Assembly (NCBI GenBank): GCA_905480255.1
Contig: CAJQPR010000105.1
Span: 43,026 to 107,025, forward strand
Origin: an uncultured Woeseiaceae bacterium
GTDB taxonomy: Bacteria > Pseudomonadota > Gammaproteobacteria > Steroidobacterales > Woeseiaceae
Reading direction: 5' to 3'
Length of the DNA stretch: 64,000 nucleotides
This document shows positions 44,775 to 53,875 of the stretch, piece by piece (positions within the stretch are counted from its first letter, which is position 1; each line of letters starts with the position of its first letter). The notes beneath the pieces are model-generated. The model was given only the letters and a program-made list of their open reading frames with translations, did no database searches and was not told the origin of the DNA. The position numbers were made by a program, and so were the translations under genes.

Positions 44775-46160
44775 ATGCAACCACCATTCGACATAGCAGC
44801 TGATCTGGACACACCGGTATCGGCGTATCTGAAACTCAGGGAGCTCAAGCCGAGGTATCTTCTCGAGAGTGTTGAGGGTGGTGAGCGGCTGGCTCGTTAT
44901 TCATTTCTCGGTTTTGGTGATGCGCTGGACCTCCGCCTCGATGAATCCGGTCTGACGATCGGTGACGAGCGCCGCGATCATCCTGAAAATCAGCACGAAT
45001 ATCTTGACGCGCTTCGCTACGCAATGAAGCATGCGCCGGTTCCGAAACCGGAAGTCGAAGGACTGCCATTTTCCGGGGGTCTGGTCGGTGTATCGGGTTA
45101 TGACGTGGTGCGGCTTTTCGAACGATTGCCACATTCCACCAAGCCGCAGCACGGTATCCCGCAGGCAGCTTTCTGTGCGACTTCCTCGGCGCTGGTTTTT
45201 GATCACCTGACCAGGCGAGTTGCACTTCTTCACGATGGAACTGATGCAGAGCGGCAAAGTTTACGCAAAGAGGTAATCCGACTGCTGCGTGGCGCGGTTC
45301 CGGTGAACAATAGTGATGTTCTTGTTTCAGATGCAAAAGCAGGAATGACAGACAAGGAGTATTCCGATCGGGTTGATGCCTGCAAGGAATACATATCTTC
45401 CGGCGATATCTACCAGATTGTCATTTCCGTTTTATTCAAAGGGCGCACAAACGTCGAGCCATTCGAGGTATATCGCGCGCTGCGCCTTCTCAATCCGTCA
45501 CCGTACATGTTCTTTTTCGAGTTTGGTGATCTGAAGGTGGCCGGTTCGTCACCGGAAGCGCTGGTTCGTCTGTATGACGGAGCCGCTTCTCTGCGACCCA
45601 TAGCCGGCACACTGCCACGAGGTTCAACAACAGAGGAAGACTTGCAGAACGAGAAAGACCTTCTCGCGGATCCCAAGGAATCAGCAGAGCACGTCATGCT
45701 GGTCGACCTGGCCCGTAACGATCTCGGGCGGGTTGCTGTTGCAGGCAGTGTTAGTGTCGATCCTTATCGCGCAATCGAGCGATATAGCCATGTCATGCAC
45801 ATCGTCAGCGGTGTACAGGGCCGGCTTGCGCCGGAGTACGATGCATTCGATCTGTTCGCCGCGAGCTTCCCCGCAGGCACACTGGTCGGTGCGCCGAAAG
45901 TGCGCGCCATGGAAATTATCGAGGAGATGGAGACGAGCGGGCGCGGCCTGTATGCGGGCACCGCCGGCTATTTCGGTGCCAGTGGGGATATGGATCAGGC
46001 CATCACGATCCGAACCCTGGTTTTCAACGGCGATGAGTATAGTTTCCAGGCCGGCGCCGGCATCGTGGCCGACAGTGTGCCGAAGAAAGAGTATCAGGAG
46101 GTTCTCGCCAAGAGCGCCATTTTGCGTCGCTCCCTGGAAATTGCAGGAGAAGGGCTGTGA
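44775..46160 (+). CDS. trpE: Anthranilate synthase component I
   Basis: Makes anthranilate from chorismate and ammonia supplied by TrpG, the first committed step of tryptophan synthesis. The feedback-inhibition motif LLES is present at PRYLLESVEGG, so tryptophan inhibition is expected. The chorismate-binding core shows AGSSPEALVRL, RPIAGTLPRG, EHVMLVDLARNDLGRV and FPAGTLVGAPKVRAMEII. The frame is 461 residues. The ribosome binding site is weak (GGACAAAGT). The stop overlaps or abuts the trpG start. Confidence 0.96.
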   Translation: MQPPFDIAADLDTPVSAYLKLRELKPRYLLESVEGGERLARYSFLGFGDALDLRLDESGLTIGDERRDHPENQHEYLDALRYAMKHAPVPKPEVEGLPFSGGLVGVSGYDVVRLFERLPHSTKPQHGIPQAAFCATSSALVFDHLTRRVALLHDGTDAERQSLRKEVIRLLRGAVPVNNSDVLVSDAKAGMTDKEYSDRVDACKEYISSGDIYQIVISVLFKGRTNVEPFEVYRALRLLNPSPYMFFFEFGDLKVAGSSPEALVRLYDGAASLRPIAGTLPRGSTTEEDLQNEKDLLADPKESAEHVMLVDLARNDLGRVAVAGSVSVDPYRAIERYSHVMHIVSGVQGRLAPEYDAFDLFAASFPAGTLVGAPKVRAMEIIEEMETSGRGLYAGTAGYFGASGDMDQAITIRTLVFNGDEYSFQAGAGIVADSVPKKEYQEVLAKSAILRRSLEIAGEGL

Positions 46161-46741
46161 CCATGGCAAAGATACTCCTTATCGACAATTACGATTCGTT
46201 CACTTACAACCTTGTGCAGGCATTTGCGGCCAAGGGTGCTGAAGTGCTGACAATTCGAAACGATGCTATTACGGTGGCTGAAGCTCGTGCGATTGAGCCA
46301 ACGCATCTCGTAATATCGCCCGGACCGGGGCGTCCTGACGATGCCGGAGTATCGCTGGAGATGATTGCTGCATTTGCGGGCAGCATTCCTATGCTGGGTG
46401 TTTGTCTCGGGCACCAGTGCCTGGTGCAGCACTACGGCGGCGAAATAATTCGTGCAGAAAGATTAATGCATGGCAAGACTTCAATGGTGACGCACGATGG
46501 AGGTTCGCTGTTTGAGGGAATGTCGCAACCGTTCGAAGCGGGGAGATATCACTCGCTGTGCGCCGACGCGGCTTGTCTGCCAGCTGAACTCGCAATAACA
46601 GCGAAAACGGACCGTGGTGAAATCATGGGCGTGCGGCATAAAACACTGCAACTTGAGGGTGTGCAGTTTCATCCTGAATCGGTTTTGACACCGGAGGGCG
46701 ACATGCTGATGGCGAATTTCATCAGGCAGGAACAATCATGA
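46157..46741 (+). CDS. trpG: Anthranilate synthase component II (glutamine amidotransferase)
   Basis: Glutaminase subunit delivering ammonia to TrpE. The class I amidotransferase triad is visible: Cys in LGVCLGHQCLVQ and His/Glu in VQFHPESVLTP. It starts ILLIDNYDSFTYNLVQ, typical of TrpG/PabA; the copy may also serve folate synthesis if no PabA exists. GTG 46157 overlaps trpE, while ATG 46163 two codons later is equally possible, with GGAGAAGG upstream of both. It overlaps trpD by four bases. Confidence 0.95.
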   Translation: MTMAKILLIDNYDSFTYNLVQAFAAKGAEVLTIRNDAITVAEARAIEPTHLVISPGPGRPDDAGVSLEMIAAFAGSIPMLGVCLGHQCLVQHYGGEIIRAERLMHGKTSMVTHDGGSLFEGMSQPFEAGRYHSLCADAACLPAELAITAKTDRGEIMGVRHKTLQLEGVQFHPESVLTPEGDMLMANFIRQEQS

Positions 46742-47766
46742 GTACGAATTATTCCGAGGTGCTTGACAAGTTGTTGAACGGAGAATCGCTTGGTGAGGCG
46801 GAGTCCGCCGAACTGATGCGAGATCTCGCGAGCGGCGACATGGAACCAGCGCTTGCCGGGGCTTTGCTGGCAGGATTGCGCGCCAAAGGTGAAACGGCTG
46901 ACGAGATTCGCGGCTTCGCAAACGCAATGCGAGAACTTGCGCTGCATCCGGCCATTCCGGATGGTTCGCCGACGGTTGACACAGTAGGGACTGGCGGCGA
47001 CGGCTCCGGCAGTCTGAATTTGTCGACAGGAACAGGCCTGCTCGCGGCCGCAGCAGGTGCGCGGGTGGTCAAGCACGGTAACCGTTCCGTCTCCTCGAAG
47101 TCAGGAAGCGCAGACATGCTTGAGTGCCTCGGCATGCCGATGCCGCTGGACGAGAAGGCGAGCATCAGCTGCCTTAATGCAATCGATTTCACCTTTCTTT
47201 TTGCCCCTGCCTATCATCCGGCGATGAAGGCCATCATGCCGGTGCGTGGAGCGCTTGGTGTGCGCACTGTGTTCAACATTCTTGGTCCGCTTGCCAATCC
47301 CGCGGCGCCGCCGTACATGCTGGTTGGTGCGTTTAGCCAGGACATCGCGAAACTGATGGCCGATACGCTGTCCGGAATGGCGATCAAACGCGCATTTGTG
47401 GTCCACGGCGAACCCGGCTGGGATGAGGCGTCGCCAGCCGGCGCATTTATTCTGTATGACGTGACACCGGGAGCTGTCAGCGAGTCAACACGCACTCCGG
47501 AGGATTACGGGGTAGTCCGTTGTTCGCCGGAGGACCTTCGTGGCGGCGATGCGGCGCACAATGCAGCAGAACTAGGCCGCGTAATGAACGGTGAAGACCG
47601 CGGAGCACACAGGGACGCACTCGTCATGGGTACTTCGCTTGTTCTCGAAGTGTTGGGATTGGCGAGCGATCCGCTGGATGGTGCCGAGAAGGCCGCCGCC
47701 GCAATTGACGACGGCAGAGCTGCGACTTTCCTGCGGAATTTCAAGGCGCACTTTTCCGGGCAATGA
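46738..47766 (+). CDS. trpD: Anthranilate phosphoribosyltransferase
   Basis: Transfers the phosphoribosyl group of PRPP to anthranilate. The PRPP-binding GTGGDGSGSLNLST lies near residue 83, followed by VKHGNRSVSSKSGSADMLE and NILGPLANPA. The 342-residue protein is a single TrpD domain, not fused to TrpG as in enterics. ATGA overlaps join it to trpG and trpC. Confidence 0.96.
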   Translation: MSTNYSEVLDKLLNGESLGEAESAELMRDLASGDMEPALAGALLAGLRAKGETADEIRGFANAMRELALHPAIPDGSPTVDTVGTGGDGSGSLNLSTGTGLLAAAAGARVVKHGNRSVSSKSGSADMLECLGMPMPLDEKASISCLNAIDFTFLFAPAYHPAMKAIMPVRGALGVRTVFNILGPLANPAAPPYMLVGAFSQDIAKLMADTLSGMAIKRAFVVHGEPGWDEASPAGAFILYDVTPGAVSESTRTPEDYGVVRCSPEDLRGGDAAHNAAELGRVMNGEDRGAHRDALVMGTSLVLEVLGLASDPLDGAEKAAAAIDDGRAATFLRNFKAHFSGQ

Positions 47767-48572
47767 GCAACTTCCTTCGACAAATGGCGGAGACCAGCAG
47801 TGCGCGGGTGGACGTCGCGAAGTCCTCTTATACGGACGACGAGCTTGATCATCCATCGTTTCCGTTGCGTCTCGAGGGGTTCGATCTAATTGCGGAAATA
47901 AAAAATCGGTCGCCGGCAGAAGGCGGGCTGGCCGAGGGCGCAGGCAATCGAGCGAATCGTGCGCTGCGTTACGCAGATGGTGGCGCCGCGGCAATTTCCG
48001 TATTGACCGAGCCAGAGCGTTTCGACGGCGATTTGGCGCACCTCGAAGAAGTTGTGAGGACGGTTGCCAACAAAGAGATTCCGGTAATGAGGAAAGATTT
48101 CCTGGTAGATGAAATCCAGGTTCTGGAAGCAAAATCCTGTGGCGCAAGCGGTGTTTTGCTGATTGCTGCAATGCTGGATGACAAGTCCCTGACGAGCATG
48201 CTCGATTGCGCGTTCGAGCATGACCTGTTTGTGTTGCTTGAGTCATTTGACGAGCTTGAACTGGAACGGTCCGTGCATTTACTGCAGCGCGTTAAGTACC
48301 GCGAAAAAGCGCAAGATCGGAAGTTCTTACTGGGAGTAAACACCCGCGACCTGCGGACACTGGCCGTTGATCCATCCAGGCTGCAGAAGTTTGGGCCACT
48401 GTTGCCGCCTGACATTGTCTGTGTGGCGGAAAGCGGTTTGCATTCAGCCGAAGATGCGGCCGGAGTGGTCGGCTGGGGTTACAGCATGGCGTTGGTGGGA
48501 ACTGCTCTGATGCGAGCGGACGATCCAGCCGGTTTGGTTGCAGATATGCTGCAAGCGGGAAGAGCAGCGTGA
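47763..48572 (+). CDS. trpC: Indole-3-glycerol phosphate synthase
   Basis: Ring-closing TIM-barrel enzyme that makes indole-3-glycerol phosphate from CdRP. Typical segments are LIAEIKNRSPAEGGL (catalytic Lys), AISVLTEPERFDGDL, VMRKDFLVDEIQVLEA and LGVNTRDLRTL, ending with CVAESGLHSAEDA. At 269 residues it is monofunctional, without the TrpF fusion of E. coli. It overlaps trpD and trpF by four bases each. Confidence 0.96.
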   Translation: MSNFLRQMAETSSARVDVAKSSYTDDELDHPSFPLRLEGFDLIAEIKNRSPAEGGLAEGAGNRANRALRYADGGAAAISVLTEPERFDGDLAHLEEVVRTVANKEIPVMRKDFLVDEIQVLEAKSCGASGVLLIAAMLDDKSLTSMLDCAFEHDLFVLLESFDELELERSVHLLQRVKYREKAQDRKFLLGVNTRDLRTLAVDPSRLQKFGPLLPPDIVCVAESGLHSAEDAAGVVGWGYSMALVGTALMRADDPAGLVADMLQAGRAA

Positions 48573-49189
48573 CAGCCATGGTAAAGATATGCGGCATGAC
48601 CGATGAGCGGGCGGTGCAGGCAGCTGTGGACGCAGGCGTGGACGCGCTGGGGTTTGTGTTCTTTGACAAGTCACCGCGAAATTTGAGCCCTGAAAGGGCC
48701 GTCCGCCTTGCAGCCAAAGTTCCACAGCATGTCCGCCGCGTTGCGGTGATGCTGCATCCTGATGCAAGACTTTGGGATGAAGTCAGCCGTGTACTGCGTC
48801 CCGATGTATTGCAGACGGACGCCGGAGACTTTTTATATCTCTCAGTAGAACACGGTGTTGAAAAATGGCCGGTTCTCCGTGAAGGTGCGGTTCCGGATCA
48901 TATTCCGGCGACATTCGTTTATGAGGGGCCGAAGAGTGGCACGGGTGAGACCGTTGATTGGGAAATTGCAGCTGAAATTGCCCGCCAGGGTCAAATGATT
49001 TTGGCTGGTGGTCTTGGCGTCGATAATGTTGCAACAGCGATTGCTAAAGTGATGCCCTATGGCGTCGATGTATCCAGCGCGGTTGAGTCGCAACCGGGCG
49101 TAAAGGATGTCGACAAAATCTCGGCATTTGTTGAGGCTGCGAAAGCCGCCGGAAATCTGAGGAAACATGATAATGAAATCGGAGCTTGA
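48569..49189 (+). CDS. trpF: Phosphoribosylanthranilate isomerase
   Basis: Isomerises PRA to CdRP, between the TrpD and TrpC steps. VKICGMTDERAVQAAVDAG contains the catalytic Cys at the N-terminus. LGFVFFDKSPRNLSPE and the C-terminal GVDVSSAVESQPGVKD (phosphate loop) are family landmarks. Start is GTG 48569 overlapping trpC, or ATG 48578. It overlaps trpB by up to 23 bases. Confidence 0.96.
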   Translation: MTAMVKICGMTDERAVQAAVDAGVDALGFVFFDKSPRNLSPERAVRLAAKVPQHVRRVAVMLHPDARLWDEVSRVLRPDVLQTDAGDFLYLSVEHGVEKWPVLREGAVPDHIPATFVYEGPKSGTGETVDWEIAAEIARQGQMILAGGLGVDNVATAIAKVMPYGVDVSSAVESQPGVKDVDKISAFVEAAKAAGNLRKHDNEIGA

Positions 49190-50429
49190 TGCCGGAAAAG
49201 CGACAGCGCTGCTCGATGCATCCATAGCCGGGACATTGCCCGACGATCGGGGCCGATTTGGGCCGTTCGGCGGCCGGTATGTACCCGAAACACTTGTGCC
49301 TGCATTCGTGCGTCTCGAGCAAGGAATCGCGGAACATCTTCACAGCGATGCTTTTCAGGAAGAATTCCGGTCCGAGTTGCGTACCTGGGTTGGCCGCCCG
49401 ACGGCACTGACATTTGCGCCTCGCTTGTCGGAGCGCTGGGGCGCAGAGGTGTGGCTGAAGCGTGAGGATCTCGCGCACACGGGCGCCCACAAGATCAACA
49501 ATGCGATTGGCCAGGCAATCCTGGCCAAAAAGCTGGGTGCGAAGAGGATCATCGCGGAAACGGGCGCCGGGCAACATGGTGTTGCGTCGGCGGCAGCATG
49601 TGCGCGTGTTGGTCTGCCGTGCCGTGTCTATATGGGAGCGGTCGACATTGAACGGCAAGCACCCAATGTCGATCGGATGCTCCGGCTGGGCGCCGAGGTT
49701 TTCCCGGTGGAGTCTGGCGACAAGACACTGCGTGCGGCAATCGATGAGGCTCTGCGCGAGTGGGTAACGGACCCTGCGGGCACTTACTACCTGATCGGGT
49801 CCGCCGTGGGCGCGCATCCTTACCCCTACCTTGTACGCGAGCTGCAATCAGTAATTGGCCAGGAAGCGCGACAGCAGATGCTCGATCTTGCGGGCGGATT
49901 GCCTGATGTGGCGTTTGCCTGTGTTGGTGGTGGATCAAATGCAATTGGTCTTTTCTATCCGCTACTTGGGGATCGCGACATTGAACTGATTGGTGTCGAA
50001 GCGGGAGGTACCGGAGACGGCCTGGGTCAAAATGCTGCGACGCTCGCGACCGGAACACCCGGTGTCTTACAGGGTAGTTATTCCATTATTTTGCAGGACA
50101 AGAACGGCAATGTGCAGGAGACGCATTCAATCTCGGCCGGGCTCGACTATTCAGGTGTCGGGCCGGAACATGCCATGTTGCAGGCGGTTGGTCGGGTGAC
50201 TTACGTGTCCGCGAGTGACGACGAAGCGTTGGACGCGCTGGAGGAACTCTGTGAGACGGAGGGTATATTGACGGCGCTGGAAACGGCACATGCCTACGCT
50301 TCGGCGAGGCGGTGGGCGAAGGAAAACCCCGGCAAAAGAATTTTGATTGGCAACTCCGGACGCGGCGACAAAGATATGCCAACTCTTACGCAGTACCCGG
50401 CAAGGACGAACGCAAATGCATCCGCATGA
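49167..50429 (+). CDS. trpB: Tryptophan synthase beta subunit
   Basis: PLP enzyme that condenses indole with serine. The PLP lysine is in HTGAHKINNAIGQ, the GAGQHG loop follows in ETGAGQHGVA, and the phosphate-binding loop is CVGGGSNAIG. It begins close to RGRFGPFGGRYVPETL after a short tail. Length is 420 residues; the ATG at 49173 is an alternative first codon. It overlaps trpF upstream and trpA by 14 bases downstream, which should keep the alpha and beta subunits in step. Confidence 0.97.
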   Translation: MIMKSELDAGKATALLDASIAGTLPDDRGRFGPFGGRYVPETLVPAFVRLEQGIAEHLHSDAFQEEFRSELRTWVGRPTALTFAPRLSERWGAEVWLKREDLAHTGAHKINNAIGQAILAKKLGAKRIIAETGAGQHGVASAAACARVGLPCRVYMGAVDIERQAPNVDRMLRLGAEVFPVESGDKTLRAAIDEALREWVTDPAGTYYLIGSAVGAHPYPYLVRELQSVIGQEARQQMLDLAGGLPDVAFACVGGGSNAIGLFYPLLGDRDIELIGVEAGGTGDGLGQNAATLATGTPGVLQGSYSIILQDKNGNVQETHSISAGLDYSGVGPEHAMLQAVGRVTYVSASDDEALDALEELCETEGILTALETAHAYASARRWAKENPGKRILIGNSGRGDKDMPTLTQYPARTNANASA

Positions 50430-51180
50430 GAAAATTGGCGCAGCGATAGCCGCTGCGAATGACGCAGGCCGAACCGGCCTGGTACCGTTTATTACAGCTG
50501 GCTATCCGGACCCCGACACATTCATCGATACATTGAGGATCGTTGCTGCAGCCGGCGATGTAGTAGAACTCGGCGTGCCTTTCTCGGACCCGATGGCTGA
50601 TGGCATGACAATTCAGCGTTCCAGTTTTACTGCGATTGAGAACGGCGTGACGCTGGCGTGGATTTTCGATCAACTTGCAGCGGCGGAGGATATTGGTGCT
50701 CCGCTTGTGATGATGTCCTATCTGAATCCATTAATGGCTTTCGGTTATGACGCGCTCGCGGTTCGCGCACGGGAAACAGGCATTTGTGCGTTTATTGTCC
50801 CGGACTTGCCGTACGAGGAGTCGGCCGATATTCGTGCCGCGCTGGACAACGAGGGTGTAGGGCTCATTCAGCTGGTGACGCCCGCCACGCCTGACGAAAG
50901 GCTAAAGCTACTTGCCGGGGCTTCACGCGGATTTCTGTATGCGGTGACCATTACCGGAATTACCGGTGGTGATGCCGGCCTGCCCAACGATCTCGCCGGT
51001 TATCTCGACAAAGTGTCATCGCTTTCGCCGTTGCCGGTCTGCGCAGGTTTTGGCATTCGCAAAGCCGAGGATGTCATCAATGTAGGCAAACATGCCGCCG
51101 GTGCGATCGTCGGTTCCGCGCTGGTCGAGGTGCTTGAGCGCGGTGATGATCCTGAGGCATTTCTGCGGGGCCTGAGGTGA
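50416..51180 (+). CDS. trpA: Tryptophan synthase alpha subunit
   Basis: Cleaves indole-3-glycerol phosphate to indole and glyceraldehyde 3-phosphate and channels indole to TrpB. The first catalytic Glu is in VVELGVPFSDPMADG, the Asp in AFIVPDLPYEES. I trim the ORF track start to ATG 50416 (MHPHEKIGAAI, 254 residues), preceded by AAGGA; the longer version reads into trpB without homology. The GTGA overlap with the next gene continues the coupling. Confidence 0.96.
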   Translation: MHPHEKIGAAIAAANDAGRTGLVPFITAGYPDPDTFIDTLRIVAAAGDVVELGVPFSDPMADGMTIQRSSFTAIENGVTLAWIFDQLAAAEDIGAPLVMMSYLNPLMAFGYDALAVRARETGICAFIVPDLPYEESADIRAALDNEGVGLIQLVTPATPDERLKLLAGASRGFLYAVTITGITGGDAGLPNDLAGYLDKVSSLSPLPVCAGFGIRKAEDVINVGKHAAGAIVGSALVEVLERGDDPEAFLRGLR

Positions 51181-51485
51181 AGAAGGTTACGTCGGCTGAC
51201 TCGCTGATTACGATAAATCACTACAAGAACCTGCTCACCAGCGAAGGCATCACCGCGTTTCTTAAAAATGAGCACTTCGGTTCGATAATGGGCGAGGTGC
51301 CGTTTCAGGAAGTCTGGCCTGAACTTTGGGTTGAGAATGACCTCGACTACGATCGCGCACTGCAATTGATCGATGGCGCGAAGATCGCCGAGGAGAGCCC
51401 GATGTCACCATGGCGGTGTAAAAAGTGTGGCACAGAAAACGAAGGACAGTTTTCAGCCTGTTGGAATTGCGGCGAATCGTCGTAG
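51177..51485 (+). CDS. DUF2007-type signal-transducing-like protein with C-terminal zinc ribbon
   Basis: A 102-residue protein beginning at GTG overlapping the trpA stop (GTGA). The first 70 residues resemble the DUF2007 fold, a PII-like small domain: ITINHYKNLLTSEGITAFLKN and VWPELWVENDLDYDRALQLI. The tail WRCKKCGTENEGQFSACWNCG is a four-cysteine zinc ribbon. DUF2007 is described only as putative signal transducing and its function is unknown. Its coupling to the trp genes may be conserved or fortuitous. Confidence 0.82.
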   Translation: MKKVTSADSLITINHYKNLLTSEGITAFLKNEHFGSIMGEVPFQEVWPELWVENDLDYDRALQLIDGAKIAEESPMSPWRCKKCGTENEGQFSACWNCGESS

Positions 51486-51486
51486 A

Positions 51487-51501
51487 ACGGGCCCGGCCCG
51501 T
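51487..51501. repeat. Perfect GC-rich palindrome between convergent genes
   Basis: ACGGGCC-C-GGCCCGT fills most of the 21-bp gap between the DUF2007 gene and the convergent GGDEF-EAL gene. It lacks a T-tract and may serve as a bidirectional pause or termination aid at the end of the trp operon. Confidence 0.4.
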
Positions 51502-51506
51502 AATGA

Positions 51507-53612
51507 CTACATGCCCCGGGATAAAAGCCTCGTGCCGGCAATCTCGCTTCTGAGAATGCGGCTCACTTTCTCGGCTTGCATTGGCCGGCTGATCAGGAAA
51601 CCCTGCGCCAGGTCGCAGTTGCAGCTACGCAGAAACTCGAGCTGAGGAATGGTTTCCACGCCCTCCGCTGCGACCTCGATGTCGAGCCCCCGAGCCATCG
51701 CAATTGCTGCTCGCACGATTCGTTGATGACTGCCATTAACTTCGACGTCCTGAATCAATGATTGATCGAGCACGAAGCTGTCTATCACGCCGGTATCCAG
51801 TGAGCTGAAGGAGACGTCGCGCGTGCCAAAATGATCGAGCGACAACCTGACTCCAAGCCGACGCAATCCGTGCAGAGTTTCCAGTTCTGTGGATCGTTGT
51901 CTCACGATCTCACCGTCGCCAATTTCGAGCTCAATGCAACCGGCATCCAGTGCATTGTTAGTAATCGCTGAAGCGACTGTCTCGACCAGGCGACCGTGTT
52001 TGAGTTGTTGCTGCGAAAGATTGATCGCGATTGACAGGTCCGGTAGCTCAAATCGCTGCTGCCAGGATGCAAGTTGCCGACAGGCCGTATTAATAACCCA
52101 TTCGCCCGCAGAGTGAATGAGTCCGCTGCTTTCGAGAATGCTCAGGAAGCGTGCGGGTGGCAGCAGACCGAAGCGTGGATGCTGCCAGCGGAGTAGCGCC
52201 TCAAGACCAATCAGTCTCCCGGTTTCGACATCGATACGCGGTTGGTAGTGCAAGACAAATTCGTTGCGCACCAATGCGTGCCGCAGGCCAACTTCCAGCT
52301 CTTCCCGCTGTTCGAGTTTGGTATTTAATGAGCTTGAATAATATTGGAAGCGTCCACCACCTCGGTTCTTCGCCTGGTACATAGCGAGGTCAGCGGCCTT
52401 TATCAGTCGTTCCGCTGTTTCGCCGGCGCCCGGGTAAACTGCAATACCAATACTGGGTGTTGCATAAACTTCACTTCCCTTGACGTCGTACTTGTCGGAA
52501 AGAATCAATACGAGCTTCTGGGCTGCTGCTGCGGCGTTTTGAGTTTCGCCAAAGTCCTCCAGGCACACGATGAACTCATCGCCGCCCCAGCGACCGGAAA
52601 AATCTCCGATGCGGATATTCTTATCCAGTCTTTCCGCAACCTGTCTCAGCAATTCGTCACCGATATCATGACCAAGCGTGTCGTTGACAGACTTGAATCG
52701 ATCGAGGTCGATAAATAAAACCGCCAGCATCCGATCATTGCGCTGGCAGCGTCCCATCGCCTTTTTTAACTGCTCGGTGAAGAGTCGCCGGTTGGGCAGT
52801 TGCGTTAGATCGTCAAACTGGGCTCGCTTCTCAAGCTCAACGGTGCGGCGCATAACGTCAGTGATGTCGCGGAACGTTATCACGCCGCCGACCAGCATCC
52901 GCTTGCTGTCGTACAAGCCCTGACCGTTGATACTCAGCATTGTGTCGTTCTGTCCGGATAGCTGGTAGATAGCAACCTGATTACCAAACTTGTCACCGCG
53001 ACATGCTTTGACGAGAGGCAGTTCGTCGTGCCCAATCTCGGTGATGCCATCTGCGGAAATACTGCAAAAAGACTTTGCCCATTCCGCGTCAGGTTGTTGT
53101 CTTGGTGTAAGCCCCAATATCGACCGGGCGGCCGGATTGATATCCAGAACGTGCCCGTGTCGATCGGCGACGATGACGCCGTCGTTAATGCTTTTCAATA
53201 TGGACAGAACGGTGTTGTCAGTTTCGGAGAGGCGGGCAAGCAATCGATAGCGCTGCACCGCATGATCGATGACGGCTTCGATTTCCTCATGGCCGGCATC
53301 ATCGGCACAAAGATAGCCTTGTGCGCCGGATCGAACCGCTGCGATACCGCGTTGTTCAGTGTCACGACTGACGACTGCAATTGTCGGACCCGGACCCAAT
53401 GATTCGATCAACCATTTCAATGGTTTTTCGGGCGTATCGGATTTCCCCGGCGGTTCGAACATGATGACGTCGAATTGCTTCGAAATATCATCCGGCATCG
53501 CGAGACCCGTCATGCGGACGATATCGCCACAGCAGGCATACGCTTCCAGCTTGTTGCAAAATCCGGCCGCGAAATCGCTGTCACCGAGATACAGAATCGA
53601 CCGCCCCGCCAT
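51507..53612 (-). CDS. Receiver-like/PAS/GGDEF/EAL protein, probable diguanylate cyclase with degenerate EAL
   Basis: Cyclic di-GMP signalling protein of 701 residues. Order: a receiver-like N-terminus (SGAQGYLCADDAGHEEIEAV; phosphoacceptor unclear), a PAS domain (SINDGVIVADRHGHVLDINP), a GGDEF domain with intact WGGDEF and inhibitory I-site RIGD five residues before it, and an EAL domain. The EAL half has GLEALLRW, AINLSQQ and AAEGVET, but the usual DDFGTG is DHFGTR and the catalytic Lys of LKID is replaced (SFVLDQS). Phosphodiesterase activity is therefore doubtful and net cyclase activity more likely. No membrane segment is seen. It converges with the trp operon. Confidence 0.9.
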   Translation of the reverse strand: MAGRSILYLGDSDFAAGFCNKLEAYACCGDIVRMTGLAMPDDISKQFDVIMFEPPGKSDTPEKPLKWLIESLGPGPTIAVVSRDTEQRGIAAVRSGAQGYLCADDAGHEEIEAVIDHAVQRYRLLARLSETDNTVLSILKSINDGVIVADRHGHVLDINPAARSILGLTPRQQPDAEWAKSFCSISADGITEIGHDELPLVKACRGDKFGNQVAIYQLSGQNDTMLSINGQGLYDSKRMLVGGVITFRDITDVMRRTVELEKRAQFDDLTQLPNRRLFTEQLKKAMGRCQRNDRMLAVLFIDLDRFKSVNDTLGHDIGDELLRQVAERLDKNIRIGDFSGRWGGDEFIVCLEDFGETQNAAAAAQKLVLILSDKYDVKGSEVYATPSIGIAVYPGAGETAERLIKAADLAMYQAKNRGGGRFQYYSSSLNTKLEQREELEVGLRHALVRNEFVLHYQPRIDVETGRLIGLEALLRWQHPRFGLLPPARFLSILESSGLIHSAGEWVINTACRQLASWQQRFELPDLSIAINLSQQQLKHGRLVETVASAITNNALDAGCIELEIGDGEIVRQRSTELETLHGLRRLGVRLSLDHFGTRDVSFSSLDTGVIDSFVLDQSLIQDVEVNGSHQRIVRAAIAMARGLDIEVAAEGVETIPQLEFLRSCNCDLAQGFLISRPMQAEKVSRILRSEIAGTRLLSRGM

Positions 53613-53714
53613 CCGTCTTACGCTGCCTCCGCTGGCAACTTAACCCCGACTTCCTGCATGCTGCTGATTCCCGGGTAAAGTGTTCTGTTTGCCATATTGT
53701 TCTTTTTCGTATTT

Positions 53715-53737
53715 GCGTTACGTTGTCCGTAACGCAT
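53715..53737. promoter_or_regulatory. Perfect 23-bp dyad upstream of the GGDEF-EAL gene
   Basis: TGCGTTACG-TTGTC-CGTAACGCA has perfect nine-base arms. It lies about 100 bp upstream of the GGDEF-EAL start and about 140 bp from the sigma factor start, in their shared 263-bp divergent region. It has the look of a binding site for a dimeric repressor or activator. The rest of the gap has no recognisable promoter. Confidence 0.55.
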
Positions 53738-53875
53738 TTCCAGAGCCTGACGCATAATACCAGAATCGACGAAAAACTCAGTATGAAATCAATAATTTGG
53801 CTAATTTGAGCATTCGAGTTAAACCTATGAGCCGTATGCAACATCAAAGTATTAAAGCAAAGGGAGAATGGTCCA

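Noticed and set aside
44581-44848. Several short ORFs on both strands before trpE
   Set aside because: They overlap the attenuator terminator and the palindrome cluster, lack ribosome binding sites and show low-complexity translations.
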